This document shows, in pieces, positions 33,642-41,296 of a stretch of 59,448 bases of DNA (positions are counted from its first letter, which is position 1; each line of letters begins with the position of its first letter). A program made the translations under genes and the position numbers. The stretch is from assembly GCA_036489495.1 (NCBI GenBank), contig DASXFR010000035.1, positions 1 to 59,448 on the forward strand. The letters are read 5' to 3'. The notes beneath the pieces are model-generated. The model made no database searches. It saw nothing but the letters and a program-made list of their open reading frames with translations, and was not told the DNA's origin. Origin of the DNA: DASZIT01 sp036489495. Its GTDB lineage: Bacteria; Actinomycetota; Acidimicrobiia; Acidimicrobiales; RAAP-2.

Positions 33642-35156
33642 TTACTCATGGACGTAGCTTCCGTTGCAGGTGAAACCGCTCGGCGTCGCCGGGTCGCGGA
33701 CGAACTTGCCGTTGGCCACGTCGATGATGATGTAGCAGGTGCCCGGCACTTTGCCCGCCGGGTTGGTGGTCTGTGACATCCCGTTGCCGTCGAAGTTGGT
33801 GATCGTCTTCAGGCCGTTCACCAGTGCCGCCCGGGTGGGCGCCCCCCCGGCGTTGATGCCCTGAACGAACATCATGCCCGACAGCCAACCGTAGGCGGCG
33901 TAGATGGTGGGGGCTTGACCACCGGACACCGAGCTGTACCACTTGTCGAACAGGGCCACCTCCGGGACGGTGGCGGCGTCCTCGCCCTCGTACATGGCCA
34001 TGGGCTGCTCGAGGATCGAACCGTTGGCCCCCGGACCTCCGGTGGCGATGAACTGCGGGTCGTAGGCGGGGGCGCCCCAGTCGGCGAACGGAATGGTGTA
34101 GCCGGCCGCGTACATCTGGGAGGCCATGGCCCCGTAGATGGCGGCGGTGGCCTCGAAGATGAGCCCCTGGACTCCGGCGGCCTTCATGGCCGCGATGTAC
34201 GACCCGAAATCGGTGGTGGTCGGCGAGATGCTGTCGGCGGAGTAGATGAACTTGTACCCGAGCGACTGCATGACCTTCTCCTGGGCGGTGCCCTGGGCCT
34301 GGGCGGTGCCCTGGTCCTCCTCGAGGATGGCCATGTGCTGGGTCACGTTGGCCCCGAACTTCTGGGCGAAGTACTGGAAGGGGCCGCTGATGAAGCCGCC
34401 CGGTTGGGGTTGCGGGGAGAAGTTCTCGGGCAGGTTGAAGCGGGCCGGGGTGAGCGCCTCGCCGATGTCCGGCACGTTGGCCGAAGCGATGGCCGCCGCC
34501 CCGCCGTCGTCGGCCACCGAGAACGAACCCACGAAGGCCAGTACCTGGCTGGCGATGGACTGGACGGTCGTGGAGTTCTGGGCCTCCTCCATGTTGTCGT
34601 CACCGGAGTCCAGCGTCAGCTTGCGGCCGCAGACCCCGCCGATGCTGTTCTGGTAGGCGACGAACGCCTGGGTACCGAGCCGGGCCGAGGTGAACAGGCC
34701 AGGCACCGGGCCGGTCACGGTACTGACGTTGCCGATGGTGATGGTGCTGGGGGTCACGCCCGGCCCCGATCCAGCGGCGCCGTTCGGGCAGACCGGCCCG
34801 CTGGCGCTCCCGCCACCGCCACCCCCGCCACCGCCTCCGGACCCGCCGCCACTGCCTCCGGTCGCCGAGCTGCCGCCGGCGGTCGCCGCGCTGCCCGCCG
34901 ATCCGGCCGTCCCGGCCGATCCCGCCGCCGTCGTATTGGTGGTTCCGGCTTTGGTGTTGGTTCCCGATCCGGTGTTGTTCAGTCCGCTGCTGTTCGAGGC
35001 GTTGGCCGCCGCCAGTTGGGCGGCGGAGAGCCGAGCTCCGCAGGCCGTGCAGACCAGGGTCACGGCCAACAGGGCCACCACGCTCGCCCGGGTCGACCAT
35101 CCGCGGCGGCCCCCCTTCGAGCGAAAAGAGCTGCGCGAGCTGGACTTGGCCGTCAT
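33642..35156 (-). CDS. ABC transporter substrate-binding protein (LivK/peripla_BP_6 family)
   Basis: A 504-residue exported binding protein. The N-terminus is basic and hydrophobic and ends TLVCTACG; this is lipobox-like but has Cys rather than Leu at -3, so lipidation at that Cys is probable, not certain. A Ser/Thr/Gly-rich tether of about 90 residues includes a near-pure run of ten glycines. The type I periplasmic binding domain follows (ITIGNVSTVTGPVPG..., then DSGDDNMEEAQ). A strong Shine-Dalgarno GGGAGGTGG (35161-35169) and a TAAATT -10 (35178-35183) precede the ATG. It is the first gene of the importer operon. Confidence 0.87.
   Translation of the reverse strand: MTAKSSSRSSFRSKGGRRGWSTRASVVALLAVTLVCTACGARLSAAQLAAANASNSSGLNNTGSGTNTKAGTTNTTAAGSAGTAGSAGSAATAGGSSATGGSGGGSGGGGGGGGGGSASGPVCPNGAAGSGPGVTPSTITIGNVSTVTGPVPGLFTSARLGTQAFVAYQNSIGGVCGRKLTLDSGDDNMEEAQNSTTVQSIASQVLAFVGSFSVADDGGAAAIASANVPDIGEALTPARFNLPENFSPQPQPGGFISGPFQYFAQKFGANVTQHMAILEEDQGTAQAQGTAQEKVMQSLGYKFIYSADSISPTTTDFGSYIAAMKAAGVQGLIFEATAAIYGAMASQMYAAGYTIPFADWGAPAYDPQFIATGGPGANGSILEQPMAMYEGEDAATVPEVALFDKWYSSVSGGQAPTIYAAYGWLSGMMFVQGINAGGAPTRAALVNGLKTITNFDGNGMSQTTNPAGKVPGTCYIIIDVANGKFVRDPATPSGFTCNGSYVHE
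34795..34880. repeat. glycine-codon low-complexity tract
   Basis: Runs of CCGCCACC/CCGCCTCC on the plus strand encode the Gly/Ser tether of the binding protein. The tract is a likely source of polymerase slippage and length variation. Confidence 0.5.
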
Positions 35157-35368
35157 ATACCCACCTCCCGGCGAGAAAATTTACCCACGTTCAGGGCCAA
35201 CGAATCCTCAACCGCAACCAGAGCGGTCCTCCGGAGGACGGAAATTCCCCCGGGCAGTCCTCCGGCATCAGAATCCTTGAGCAGAGCCACGACTTCCCTC
35301 CCTGTACGACGCCACCATCGCCCCGAAGAGGGCATCGTACTGCCTTGCGTGAGGCATTTCTATAACAT

Positions 35369-35385
35369 GTTCTCATATTGAGAAC
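35369..35385. promoter_or_regulatory. inverted repeat GTTCTCA-TAT-TGAGAAC, candidate operator
   Basis: Two perfect 7-bp arms separated by 3 bp. The length and symmetry suit a dimeric regulator; the TTC...GAA form is reminiscent of IclR-type sites, but the regulator cannot be assigned. It is about 190 bp upstream of the carboxylase start and 210 bp upstream of the importer start. Confidence 0.5.
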
Positions 35386-35446
35386 GGCATCCGGACGCCT
35401 TGGAAACGGGGCGGGGAGGCCGATCTTGTGGGCTCCAGACGAGAAA

Positions 35447-35465
35447 TATACAATTTTGTATACAA
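35447..35465. promoter_or_regulatory. palindrome TATACAA-TT-TTGTATA / TTGTATACAA, candidate GntR-type operator
   Basis: Two overlapping symmetric elements: 7-bp arms with a 2-bp spacer (35447-35462) and a perfect 10-bp palindrome TTGTATACAA (35456-35465). GTATAC-centred palindromes are typical of GntR-family (FadR-like) regulators. Such an AT-rich block stands out strongly in this GC-rich DNA. Confidence 0.5.
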
Positions 35466-35555
35466 TCCGGCCGGCGATCGGATGCCCGTCGGAGTTCGGG
35501 CTGACACCCGGTGCCAAGCGCCAACATCGGCGGTGGGCAGCCCGAATCGGTCCGG

Positions 35556-35561
35556 TAACCT
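35556..35561 (+). promoter_or_regulatory. -10 hexamer TAACCT, leaderless layout for the carboxylase gene
   Basis: TAACCT ends 8 nt before the ATG at 35570. This favours that ATG over the in-frame one at 35582. Confidence 0.5.
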
Positions 35562-35569
35562 AACCGACT

Positions 35570-37126
35570 ATGGATCATCCGATGACCCAACGCCTCGAAG
35601 AGCTGGCCGAGCGCCGCGAACAGGCCCTGCACGCCGGTTCGGAACGGGCCGTCACCAAGCACCACGCCAAGGGCAAGATGACCGCCCGGGAGCGGCTCGA
35701 CTACCTCCTCGACGAGGGTTCGTTCCAGGAGCTCGACATGCTGGCCCGTCACCGGGCCCACGGGATGGGACTCGACGACAACCGGCCCTACACCGACGGG
35801 GTGATCACCGGTTTCGGCACCATCGACGGTCGCCGGGTCTGCGTGTTCAGCCAGGACTTCACCGTGTTCGGCGGGGCCCTGGGCGAGGTGTTCGCCGAGA
35901 AAATCCACAAGGTGATGGACCTGGCCTCCTCCATCGGGGTGCCGATGATCGGCCTCAACGACGGAGCCGGAGCCCGCATCCAAGAGGGGGTGGTCTCCCT
36001 CCACTCCTATGGCGGGATCTTCCACCGGAACGCCCAGGCGTCGGGGGTGATCCCGCAGATCAGCGTGATCCTCGGACCCTGTGCCGGTGGGGCCGTCTAC
36101 AGCCCGGCGATGACCGACTTCATCTTCATGGTCCAGGGCACCAGCCACATGTTCATCACCGGGCCCGACGTGGTCAAGACGGTCACCGGCGAGGACGTGA
36201 CCCTCGAGGAGCTGGGCGGGGCCATGAGCCATGCCACCAAATCCGGAGTCGCCGCCTTCGTGGCCCCGGACGAGAAGTCGTGCCTGGATCAGGTCCGCTA
36301 CCTCCTCAGCTTCCTGCCGTCCAACAACCTCGAGGAGGCGCCGGTGATCGACTCGGGGGATGACCCCGAGCGGCTGTGCCCGGAGTTGAGCGAGTTGATG
36401 CCGGCGTCGCCCAACCAGCCCTACGACATGAAGAAGGTCATCGAGTCGGTGGTCGATGACGGCGAGTTCTTCGAGGTCAACCACCACTGGGCCATGAACC
36501 TGGTCTGCGGTTTCGCCCGGGTCGATGGCCGGGCGGTGGGCATCGTCGGCAACCAGCCCCAGATGCTGGCCGGGGTGCTCGACATCGACGCCGCCGAGAA
36601 GGGGGCCCGGTTCGTTCGCACCTGTGACGCCTTCAACGTCCCGTTGGTGACGTTCGTCGACGTGCCCGGGTTCATGCCCGGGACCGACCAGGAGTACGGC
36701 GGGATCATCCGCCACGGCGCCAAGCTGTTGTACGCCTACTGCGAGTCGACGGTGCCCCGGATCCAGATCATCACCCGGAAGGCCTACGGCGGCGCCTACG
36801 TGGTCATGAACTCCAAGTCCATCGGGGCCGACCTGGCCTACGCCTGGCCGTCGGCCGAGCTGGCGGTCATGGGCCCGGAGGGCGCGGTGGAGATCGTCTA
36901 CCGCCGGGATCTGGCCGAGGCCGCCGATCCGGTCGGCCGGCGCAAGGAGCTGGTCGAGGAGTACACCGAGCGCTACGCCAACCCGTATGCCGCCGCCGAG
37001 CGGGGCTACGTCGACGATGTCATCGATCCGGCCGAGACCCGCCAGGTACTGGTCAAGAGCCTGGCCCTGCTCACCTCCAAGCGCGAGGAGCTGCCGAAGC
37101 GCAAGCACGGGAACATGCCGCTGTGA
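35570..37126 (+). CDS. acyl-CoA (propionyl-CoA) carboxylase beta subunit
   Basis: A 518-residue carboxyltransferase subunit, which transfers CO2 from carboxybiotin to propionyl-CoA (possibly also acetyl-CoA), giving methylmalonyl-CoA. Typical features are ARERLDYLLDEGSFQELD, the first carboxyltransferase domain with GLNDGAGARIQEGV and GPCAGGAVYSPA, and the second with FVDVPGFMPGTDQEYGGIIRHGAKLLYAY. A biotin-bearing alpha subunit is not in the window. It sits with a small epsilon-like gene. Together with the nearby mutase and the epimerase, it fits recycling of the propionyl-CoA formed by the ethylmalonyl-CoA pathway. Confidence 0.92.
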   Translation: MDHPMTQRLEELAERREQALHAGSERAVTKHHAKGKMTARERLDYLLDEGSFQELDMLARHRAHGMGLDDNRPYTDGVITGFGTIDGRRVCVFSQDFTVFGGALGEVFAEKIHKVMDLASSIGVPMIGLNDGAGARIQEGVVSLHSYGGIFHRNAQASGVIPQISVILGPCAGGAVYSPAMTDFIFMVQGTSHMFITGPDVVKTVTGEDVTLEELGGAMSHATKSGVAAFVAPDEKSCLDQVRYLLSFLPSNNLEEAPVIDSGDDPERLCPELSELMPASPNQPYDMKKVIESVVDDGEFFEVNHHWAMNLVCGFARVDGRAVGIVGNQPQMLAGVLDIDAAEKGARFVRTCDAFNVPLVTFVDVPGFMPGTDQEYGGIIRHGAKLLYAYCESTVPRIQIITRKAYGGAYVVMNSKSIGADLAYAWPSAELAVMGPEGAVEIVYRRDLAEAADPVGRRKELVEEYTERYANPYAAAERGYVDDVIDPAETRQVLVKSLALLTSKREELPKRKHGNMPL

Positions 37127-37347
37127 GCGATCCCGTCGCCCCGTCAACCTCCACCGGGCTGGCGCCGCGCCCGGTCATCGACCCGACCGTGCTGGCGGTG
37201 CTGGCGGCGTCGGCCGAACTGGTCTGGCCCCGCCGCCATGCCGCCCCGGAGCCGGAACCGTTCGACGGCCCGGCGTGGCGTTTCAGCGGGAGATGGTGGA
37301 CGAGGCCGGTCGCCTCCCGCCGCGACCGCCCGTGGGCCCGAAACTGA
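37123..37347 (+). CDS. small acyl-CoA carboxylase epsilon-like subunit
   Basis: A 74-residue protein whose GTG overlaps the beta-subunit stop by 4 nt. It has a helical DPTVLAVLAASAELVWPRR segment and a C-terminal WRFSGRWWTRP patch. Actinobacterial acyl-CoA carboxylases often have such a short, poorly conserved epsilon subunit encoded directly after beta, which binds and stabilises the complex. The assignment is from position, length and general pattern rather than a strong motif. Confidence 0.62.
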   Translation: MSDPVAPSTSTGLAPRPVIDPTVLAVLAASAELVWPRRHAAPEPEPFDGPAWRFSGRWWTRPVASRRDRPWARN

Positions 37348-37366
37348 TCTTCCGCCGACGCGGATC

Positions 37367-39418
37367 TCAGCTGGTGAGGGCGGCGCGGTGCTGCTCGGCC
37401 AGTTCTTCCAGGTCGCTCATCATCCGGCCGATCTCGAAGTCCTTCGGGGTGTAGACCCTCGCCACCCCTTTGCCGATGAGGATGTCGGCGTCCTCCGGCG
37501 GGATGATCCCGCCCACCACCACCGGGACGTCCAGACCGAAGGCCCGGAGCCGGTCGACCACGTCGGGGACGAGTTCGAGATGGCTGCCGGACAGGATGGA
37601 GATCCCGACCACGTCGACGTCTTCGTCGCGGGCGGCGGCGGCGATCTCCGCGGGGGACAGGCGGATTCCCTGGTAGATGACTTCGAAGCCGGCATCCCGG
37701 GCCGCCACCGCGATCTGCTCGGCGCCGTTGGAGTGGCCATCGAGACCCGGCTTGGCCACCAGGAGCTTCGGCGGCCCTCCGGCGTGATCGGCCAGGGCCT
37801 TGGAACGGGCGAGGACGCCGCCCAACTCGGTGCCCCGATGGCCCACCCCGCCCCCGATCCCGGTCGGGGCCCGGTACTCCCCGAAGATCTCTCGGAGGGT
37901 GTCCGCCCATTCGCCGGTGGTGCCACCGGCGTGAGCCAGGGCGATGGTGGCCGGCATCACGTTGTCGGTTCCCTTCGCCGCCCGGCGCAGGTCGTCGAGG
38001 GCCTGTCGGACCGCGCCCCCATCGCGAGCCGATCGCCAGGCGGCCACATCGGCTCGCATCTCCGATTCCACCGCCGGGTCGACCCGCAGGATCGAGCCCC
38101 CGGTCCCGTTGGGGCCGGAGCCGATTTCCGAGGCCAGTGGCGATTCCGCCGTCTCGGTGAAGCAGTTGACCCCCACCACCTTCAGCTCGCCGGTCTCGAT
38201 GCGGCGGACGCGCTCGGCCTGGCTGCCGACCAGGCGCGATTTCAACTCGTCGATGGCCTCGAAGGCGCCCCCCAGCGCCAGCACGTCCTCGAGCTCGGCC
38301 CAGGAGGCGTCGGCAATCTCGTCGGTCTTTTGCTCGATGACCACCGAGCCGTCGAAGATGTCCTCGTACTCGAGAATGTCGGACTCGAAGGCGAGGATCT
38401 GCTGGATCCGCAGTGACCACTGCTGGTCCCAGGGGCGGGGAAGGCCCAGGGCCTCGTTCCAGGCCGGGAGCTGGACCGCCCGGGCCCGGGCCCGCTTCGA
38501 CAGGGTCACCCCCAGCGATTCGAGCACGATGCGGGGCACGTTGTTCTCCGGCTGGGCCTCGGTCAGGCCCAGCGAGTTGACCTGCACCCCGTAGCGCATC
38601 CGGATGAGCTTGGGCTCGGTGACCCCGTAACGCTCCTGGCAGATGCGCTCCCACAACCGGGTGAAGGCTCGCATCTTGCAGGTCTCTTCGATGAAGCGGA
38701 CGCCGGCATTGACGAAGAACGAGATGCGGCCGACCACCGATGGGAACTCGGCCTCGGTGACCTGGCCCGAGTCGCGGACGGCGTCGAGGATCCCGATGGC
38801 GGTGGCCAACGCGTAGGCGACCTCCTGATGGGGGGTGGCCCCGGCCTCTTGGAGGTGGTAGCTGCAGACATTGATGGGGTTCCACTTGGGGACGTGCTTC
38901 ACCGTGTAGGCGATGGTGTCCACCGTCAGCCGCCGGCTGGGAATCGGCGGGAAGATGAAGGTGCCCCGCGACAGGTACTCCTTGACGATGTCATTCTGGG
39001 TGGTTCCCGACAGCACCGTCGGATCGACTCCCTGATCCTCGGCGTTGGCGATGTAGAGACTCAGCAGCCAGGCGGCGGTGGCGTTGATGGTCATCGACGT
39101 GTTCATCGACTCCACCGGGATCTGGTCCATCAGCTGGGCCATGTGCCCGAGATGGGCCACCGGCACGCCGACCTTGCCGACCTCGCCGGCGGCTTCGGGG
39201 GCGTCCGGGTCGTAGCCGATCTGGGTGGGGAGATCGAAGGCGATGGACAGTCCGGTCTGGCCCCGGGCCAGATTGGTCCGGTAGAGGGCGTTGGACGCCT
39301 TGGCCGTCGAATGCCCCGAGTAGGTGCGCATCACCCACGGCTTGTCCCGCTCCCGGGGTTCGGGCGTGGGCTCGCCGGCCACATCCTGAGGACGAGTCAC
39401 CTTTTCCACGTGGGTCAT
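37367..39418 (-). CDS. ecm: ethylmalonyl-CoA mutase (MeaA/Ecm type)
   Basis: A 683-residue single-chain B12-dependent mutase that converts ethylmalonyl-CoA to methylsuccinyl-CoA. The N-terminal sequence is Ecm-like rather than methylmalonyl-CoA mutase-like: YSGHSTAKASNALYR, then GQTGLSIAFDLPTQIGYD, then GEVGKVGVPVAHL. The C-terminal cobalamin domain has the base-off motif GLDGHSNG (Asp560, His562, Gly565). A ribosome binding site GGAGGG precedes the ATG. It is encoded 39 nt after the hydroxyacyl-CoA dehydrogenase on the same strand and converges with the carboxylase genes. Methylmalonyl-CoA mutase activity is the alternative. Confidence 0.88.
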   Translation of the reverse strand: MTHVEKVTRPQDVAGEPTPEPRERDKPWVMRTYSGHSTAKASNALYRTNLARGQTGLSIAFDLPTQIGYDPDAPEAAGEVGKVGVPVAHLGHMAQLMDQIPVESMNTSMTINATAAWLLSLYIANAEDQGVDPTVLSGTTQNDIVKEYLSRGTFIFPPIPSRRLTVDTIAYTVKHVPKWNPINVCSYHLQEAGATPHQEVAYALATAIGILDAVRDSGQVTEAEFPSVVGRISFFVNAGVRFIEETCKMRAFTRLWERICQERYGVTEPKLIRMRYGVQVNSLGLTEAQPENNVPRIVLESLGVTLSKRARARAVQLPAWNEALGLPRPWDQQWSLRIQQILAFESDILEYEDIFDGSVVIEQKTDEIADASWAELEDVLALGGAFEAIDELKSRLVGSQAERVRRIETGELKVVGVNCFTETAESPLASEIGSGPNGTGGSILRVDPAVESEMRADVAAWRSARDGGAVRQALDDLRRAAKGTDNVMPATIALAHAGGTTGEWADTLREIFGEYRAPTGIGGGVGHRGTELGGVLARSKALADHAGGPPKLLVAKPGLDGHSNGAEQIAVAARDAGFEVIYQGIRLSPAEIAAAARDEDVDVVGISILSGSHLELVPDVVDRLRAFGLDVPVVVGGIIPPEDADILIGKGVARVYTPKDFEIGRMMSDLEELAEQHRAALTS

Positions 39419-39457
39419 CCCTCCATTGTTGCCGCGGTTTCCCCCTGGTGCTGCCCG

Positions 39458-40315
39458 CTACTTCTTCTTGTAGTCGAGGAAGCCCTGACCGGATTTGCGC
39501 CCCAGCAACTCGGCAGCGACCATCCGGCGCAACAGCGGCATGGCCGCATAGTTGGGATCCCGGAATTCCTCGTACAGCGCATCCAGGATGGCCAGGGAGG
39601 TATCCAATCCGACCAGGTCAAGCAGCGCGAACGGCCCCATCGGGAACCCGCAGCCACCCTTCATGGCGGTGTCGATGTCGTCGACTGACGCCACCCCCTG
39701 TTCGTAGAGGCGGACGGCGTTGTTCAGGTAGGGGAACAGCAGGGCGTTGACGATGAACCCGGCCTGGTCCTTGACCTCGACCGGGGTCTTGCCGCACTCC
39801 TCGGCGAACTTGCGGGCCGAGGCGATGGTCTGGTCCGAGGCGGTGATGGGCCGGACCACTTCGACCAGCTCCATCATCGGAGCCGGATTGAAGAAGTGGA
39901 CACCGCAGACCTTGTCGGGGCGCCCGGTCTGCATGGCCAGCTCCACCACCGGAAGGGTGGAGGTGTTGGTGGCCAGGATGGTCTTGTCGTCGGTGATCCG
40001 GTCGAGCTCGTTGAACAGCTCCTTTTTGACCGCCAGGTCCTCGACCACCGACTCGATGACCAGGTCGACGCCCTTGAGGGCGGCCAGGTCGGAAGTCCCG
40101 GTGACCAGGGCGAGGGCGGCGTCGCGCTCAGCCTCGGTCTTCTTGCCTTTCTCGACCTGCCGGTTGAGCGACTTCTCCAGGGCGGCCAGGGTGGCGTCGG
40201 CGGTGGACTGGCTGCGGGAGCGCAGGATCACCTCGAAACCGTTGACCGCCGCCGTCTCGGCGATACCCGAGCCCATGATTCCCGAACCGACAATTCCTAC
40301 TCGTGCGATTGACAT
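39458..40315 (-). CDS. 3-hydroxybutyryl-CoA dehydrogenase
   Basis: A 285-residue 3-hydroxyacyl-CoA dehydrogenase. The NAD-binding motif is VGIVGSGIMGSGIAE. The catalytic region is CGVHFFNPAPMMELVEVV with its active-site His, and the C-terminal dimerisation domain contains DLVGLDTSLAILDAL. It interconverts acetoacetyl-CoA and 3-hydroxybutyryl-CoA, here most likely feeding crotonyl-CoA to Ccr. It is followed by ecm. It has its own leaderless-type promoter (TAACAT ending 8 nt upstream of the ATG) although the SDR gene lies only 48 nt upstream. Confidence 0.9.
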   Translation of the reverse strand: MSIARVGIVGSGIMGSGIAETAAVNGFEVILRSRSQSTADATLAALEKSLNRQVEKGKKTEAERDAALALVTGTSDLAALKGVDLVIESVVEDLAVKKELFNELDRITDDKTILATNTSTLPVVELAMQTGRPDKVCGVHFFNPAPMMELVEVVRPITASDQTIASARKFAEECGKTPVEVKDQAGFIVNALLFPYLNNAVRLYEQGVASVDDIDTAMKGGCGFPMGPFALLDLVGLDTSLAILDALYEEFRDPNYAAMPLLRRMVAAELLGRKSGQGFLDYKKK

Positions 40316-40323
40316 GGGTGGTG

Positions 40324-40329
40324 ATGTTA
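40324..40329 (-). promoter_or_regulatory. -10 hexamer TAACAT, leaderless layout for hydroxybutyryl-CoA dehydrogenase
   Basis: On the minus strand TAACAT ends 8 nt before the ATG (40313-40315). It allows separate expression of the dehydrogenase and ecm from the upstream SDR gene. Confidence 0.5.
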
Positions 40330-40363
40330 CCGGTGAGTCAGGGGGCGGTGCTCCCGATCAAAT

Positions 40364-41239
40364 TCAGCCACCCGGACCGAGCGCACCTCCGAGGCGCTTG
40401 GCCCCCAGGTCGATGAGCAACCGGGGGGAGATCCGGTAGACCGCCCAGGCCCGACGGGCGTGGAAGGGGGTGACGATGATCGGCCGGTTGCGGGCCACCC
40501 CGTCCAGCACGTCGGAGGCCAGGGAGGCAACCGGGTACGGGGGGCCGACCAGCGACGTGAGCATCGAGCGGATGTTGGGCATGGAGGCGACCGGCGGCAG
40601 GTCCTCGGGATTCGGCTTGTCCAGCAGGGGAGTCTCGATGACCCCGGGGCAGACCACCGTCACCTTGACCTGGTGGGCGGCGGCTTCCATCCGGAGACCG
40701 ACGCTCAACCCGACCACCGCGTGCTTGGTGGTGGAGTAGGGAACCAGCATCGGGCTGGGCAACAGACCCGACAGCGACGCGGTGTTGACGATGTGGCCCC
40801 GGCCCTGGGCGATCATCAACGGGTAGGCAGCGTTGACGCCGTTGATCACGCTCCACACATTCACGTCGAGGACCCGGCGCCAGTGGGCGGCGCTCAACTC
40901 CCTGACCTCGCCACCCACACCGATGCCGGCGTTGTTGAAGAGGAGATCGAGCCCACCGTGATCCGCCGCCGTCCGACCGACCAGTTCGTCGACGGCGGCG
41001 GCATCGGTCACGTCCAGGTTGGCGGCGATGGCCCGGGAGTCTCCGGCCCGCCGGGACAGCTGCTCGGCGATCGAGGCGGACCCATCGCCGTCGATATCCG
41101 AGACCACCACCGTCGCTCCCCGGTCGACCAGCTCGGTGGCCAGCGCCCGGCCGATGCCCGATGCCGCCCCGGTGACAATGGCCACCTTGCCCTCGAAGTG
41201 CCGGCCCCGCGCGGTGGCTCGATCTGCTGCTCGTCCCAT
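40364..41239 (-). CDS. short-chain dehydrogenase/reductase
   Basis: A 291-residue classical SDR. The nucleotide-binding motif is VTGAASGIGRAL; an acidic residue after the second strand (SDIDGDG) favours NAD. NNAGIG is present, and the catalytic Ser-Tyr-Lys is in NTASLSG...YSTTKH. A short Arg-rich C-terminal tail follows. The ATG at 41239 is preferred because GGGGGAA lies directly upstream, over an in-frame start at 41275. It is upstream of the dehydrogenase and ecm on the same strand, but its substrate is not predictable. Confidence 0.85.
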   Translation of the reverse strand: MGRAADRATARGRHFEGKVAIVTGAASGIGRALATELVDRGATVVVSDIDGDGSASIAEQLSRRAGDSRAIAANLDVTDAAAVDELVGRTAADHGGLDLLFNNAGIGVGGEVRELSAAHWRRVLDVNVWSVINGVNAAYPLMIAQGRGHIVNTASLSGLLPSPMLVPYSTTKHAVVGLSVGLRMEAAAHQVKVTVVCPGVIETPLLDKPNPEDLPPVASMPNIRSMLTSLVGPPYPVASLASDVLDGVARNRPIIVTPFHARRAWAVYRISPRLLIDLGAKRLGGALGPGG

Positions 41240-41296
41240 GTTTCCCCCATCGGTCGCCCTTGCGTTGGGAGCCAAGCTACCGACACGATGGTGGCA

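Larger units (their letters stand above)
35157..35569. promoter_or_regulatory. divergent regulatory region between the Liv importer and acyl-CoA carboxylase
   Basis: This 413-bp region has no credible gene and is AT-richer than its surroundings. It holds the importer promoter and ribosome binding site (35161-35183), two separate inverted repeats (35369-35385 and 35447-35465), and the carboxylase -10 (35556-35561). The layout suggests control of one or both operons by transcription factors encoded elsewhere. Confidence 0.6.

Noticed and set aside
35369..35385. The dyad as a transcription terminator
   Set aside because: It lies in a divergent promoter spacer with no gene ending nearby and the stem is only 7 bp with a 3-nt loop.
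35369..35385. The dyad as a LexA (SOS) box
   Set aside because: The spacing and core do not match the actinobacterial GAAC-N4-GTTC form, and no SOS gene is adjacent.
37367..39418. Calling the mutase a methylmalonyl-CoA mutase large subunit
   Set aside because: The chain is single, the N-terminal signature is the Ecm/MeaA type, and ccr is nearby. Methylmalonyl-CoA activity remains an alternative.
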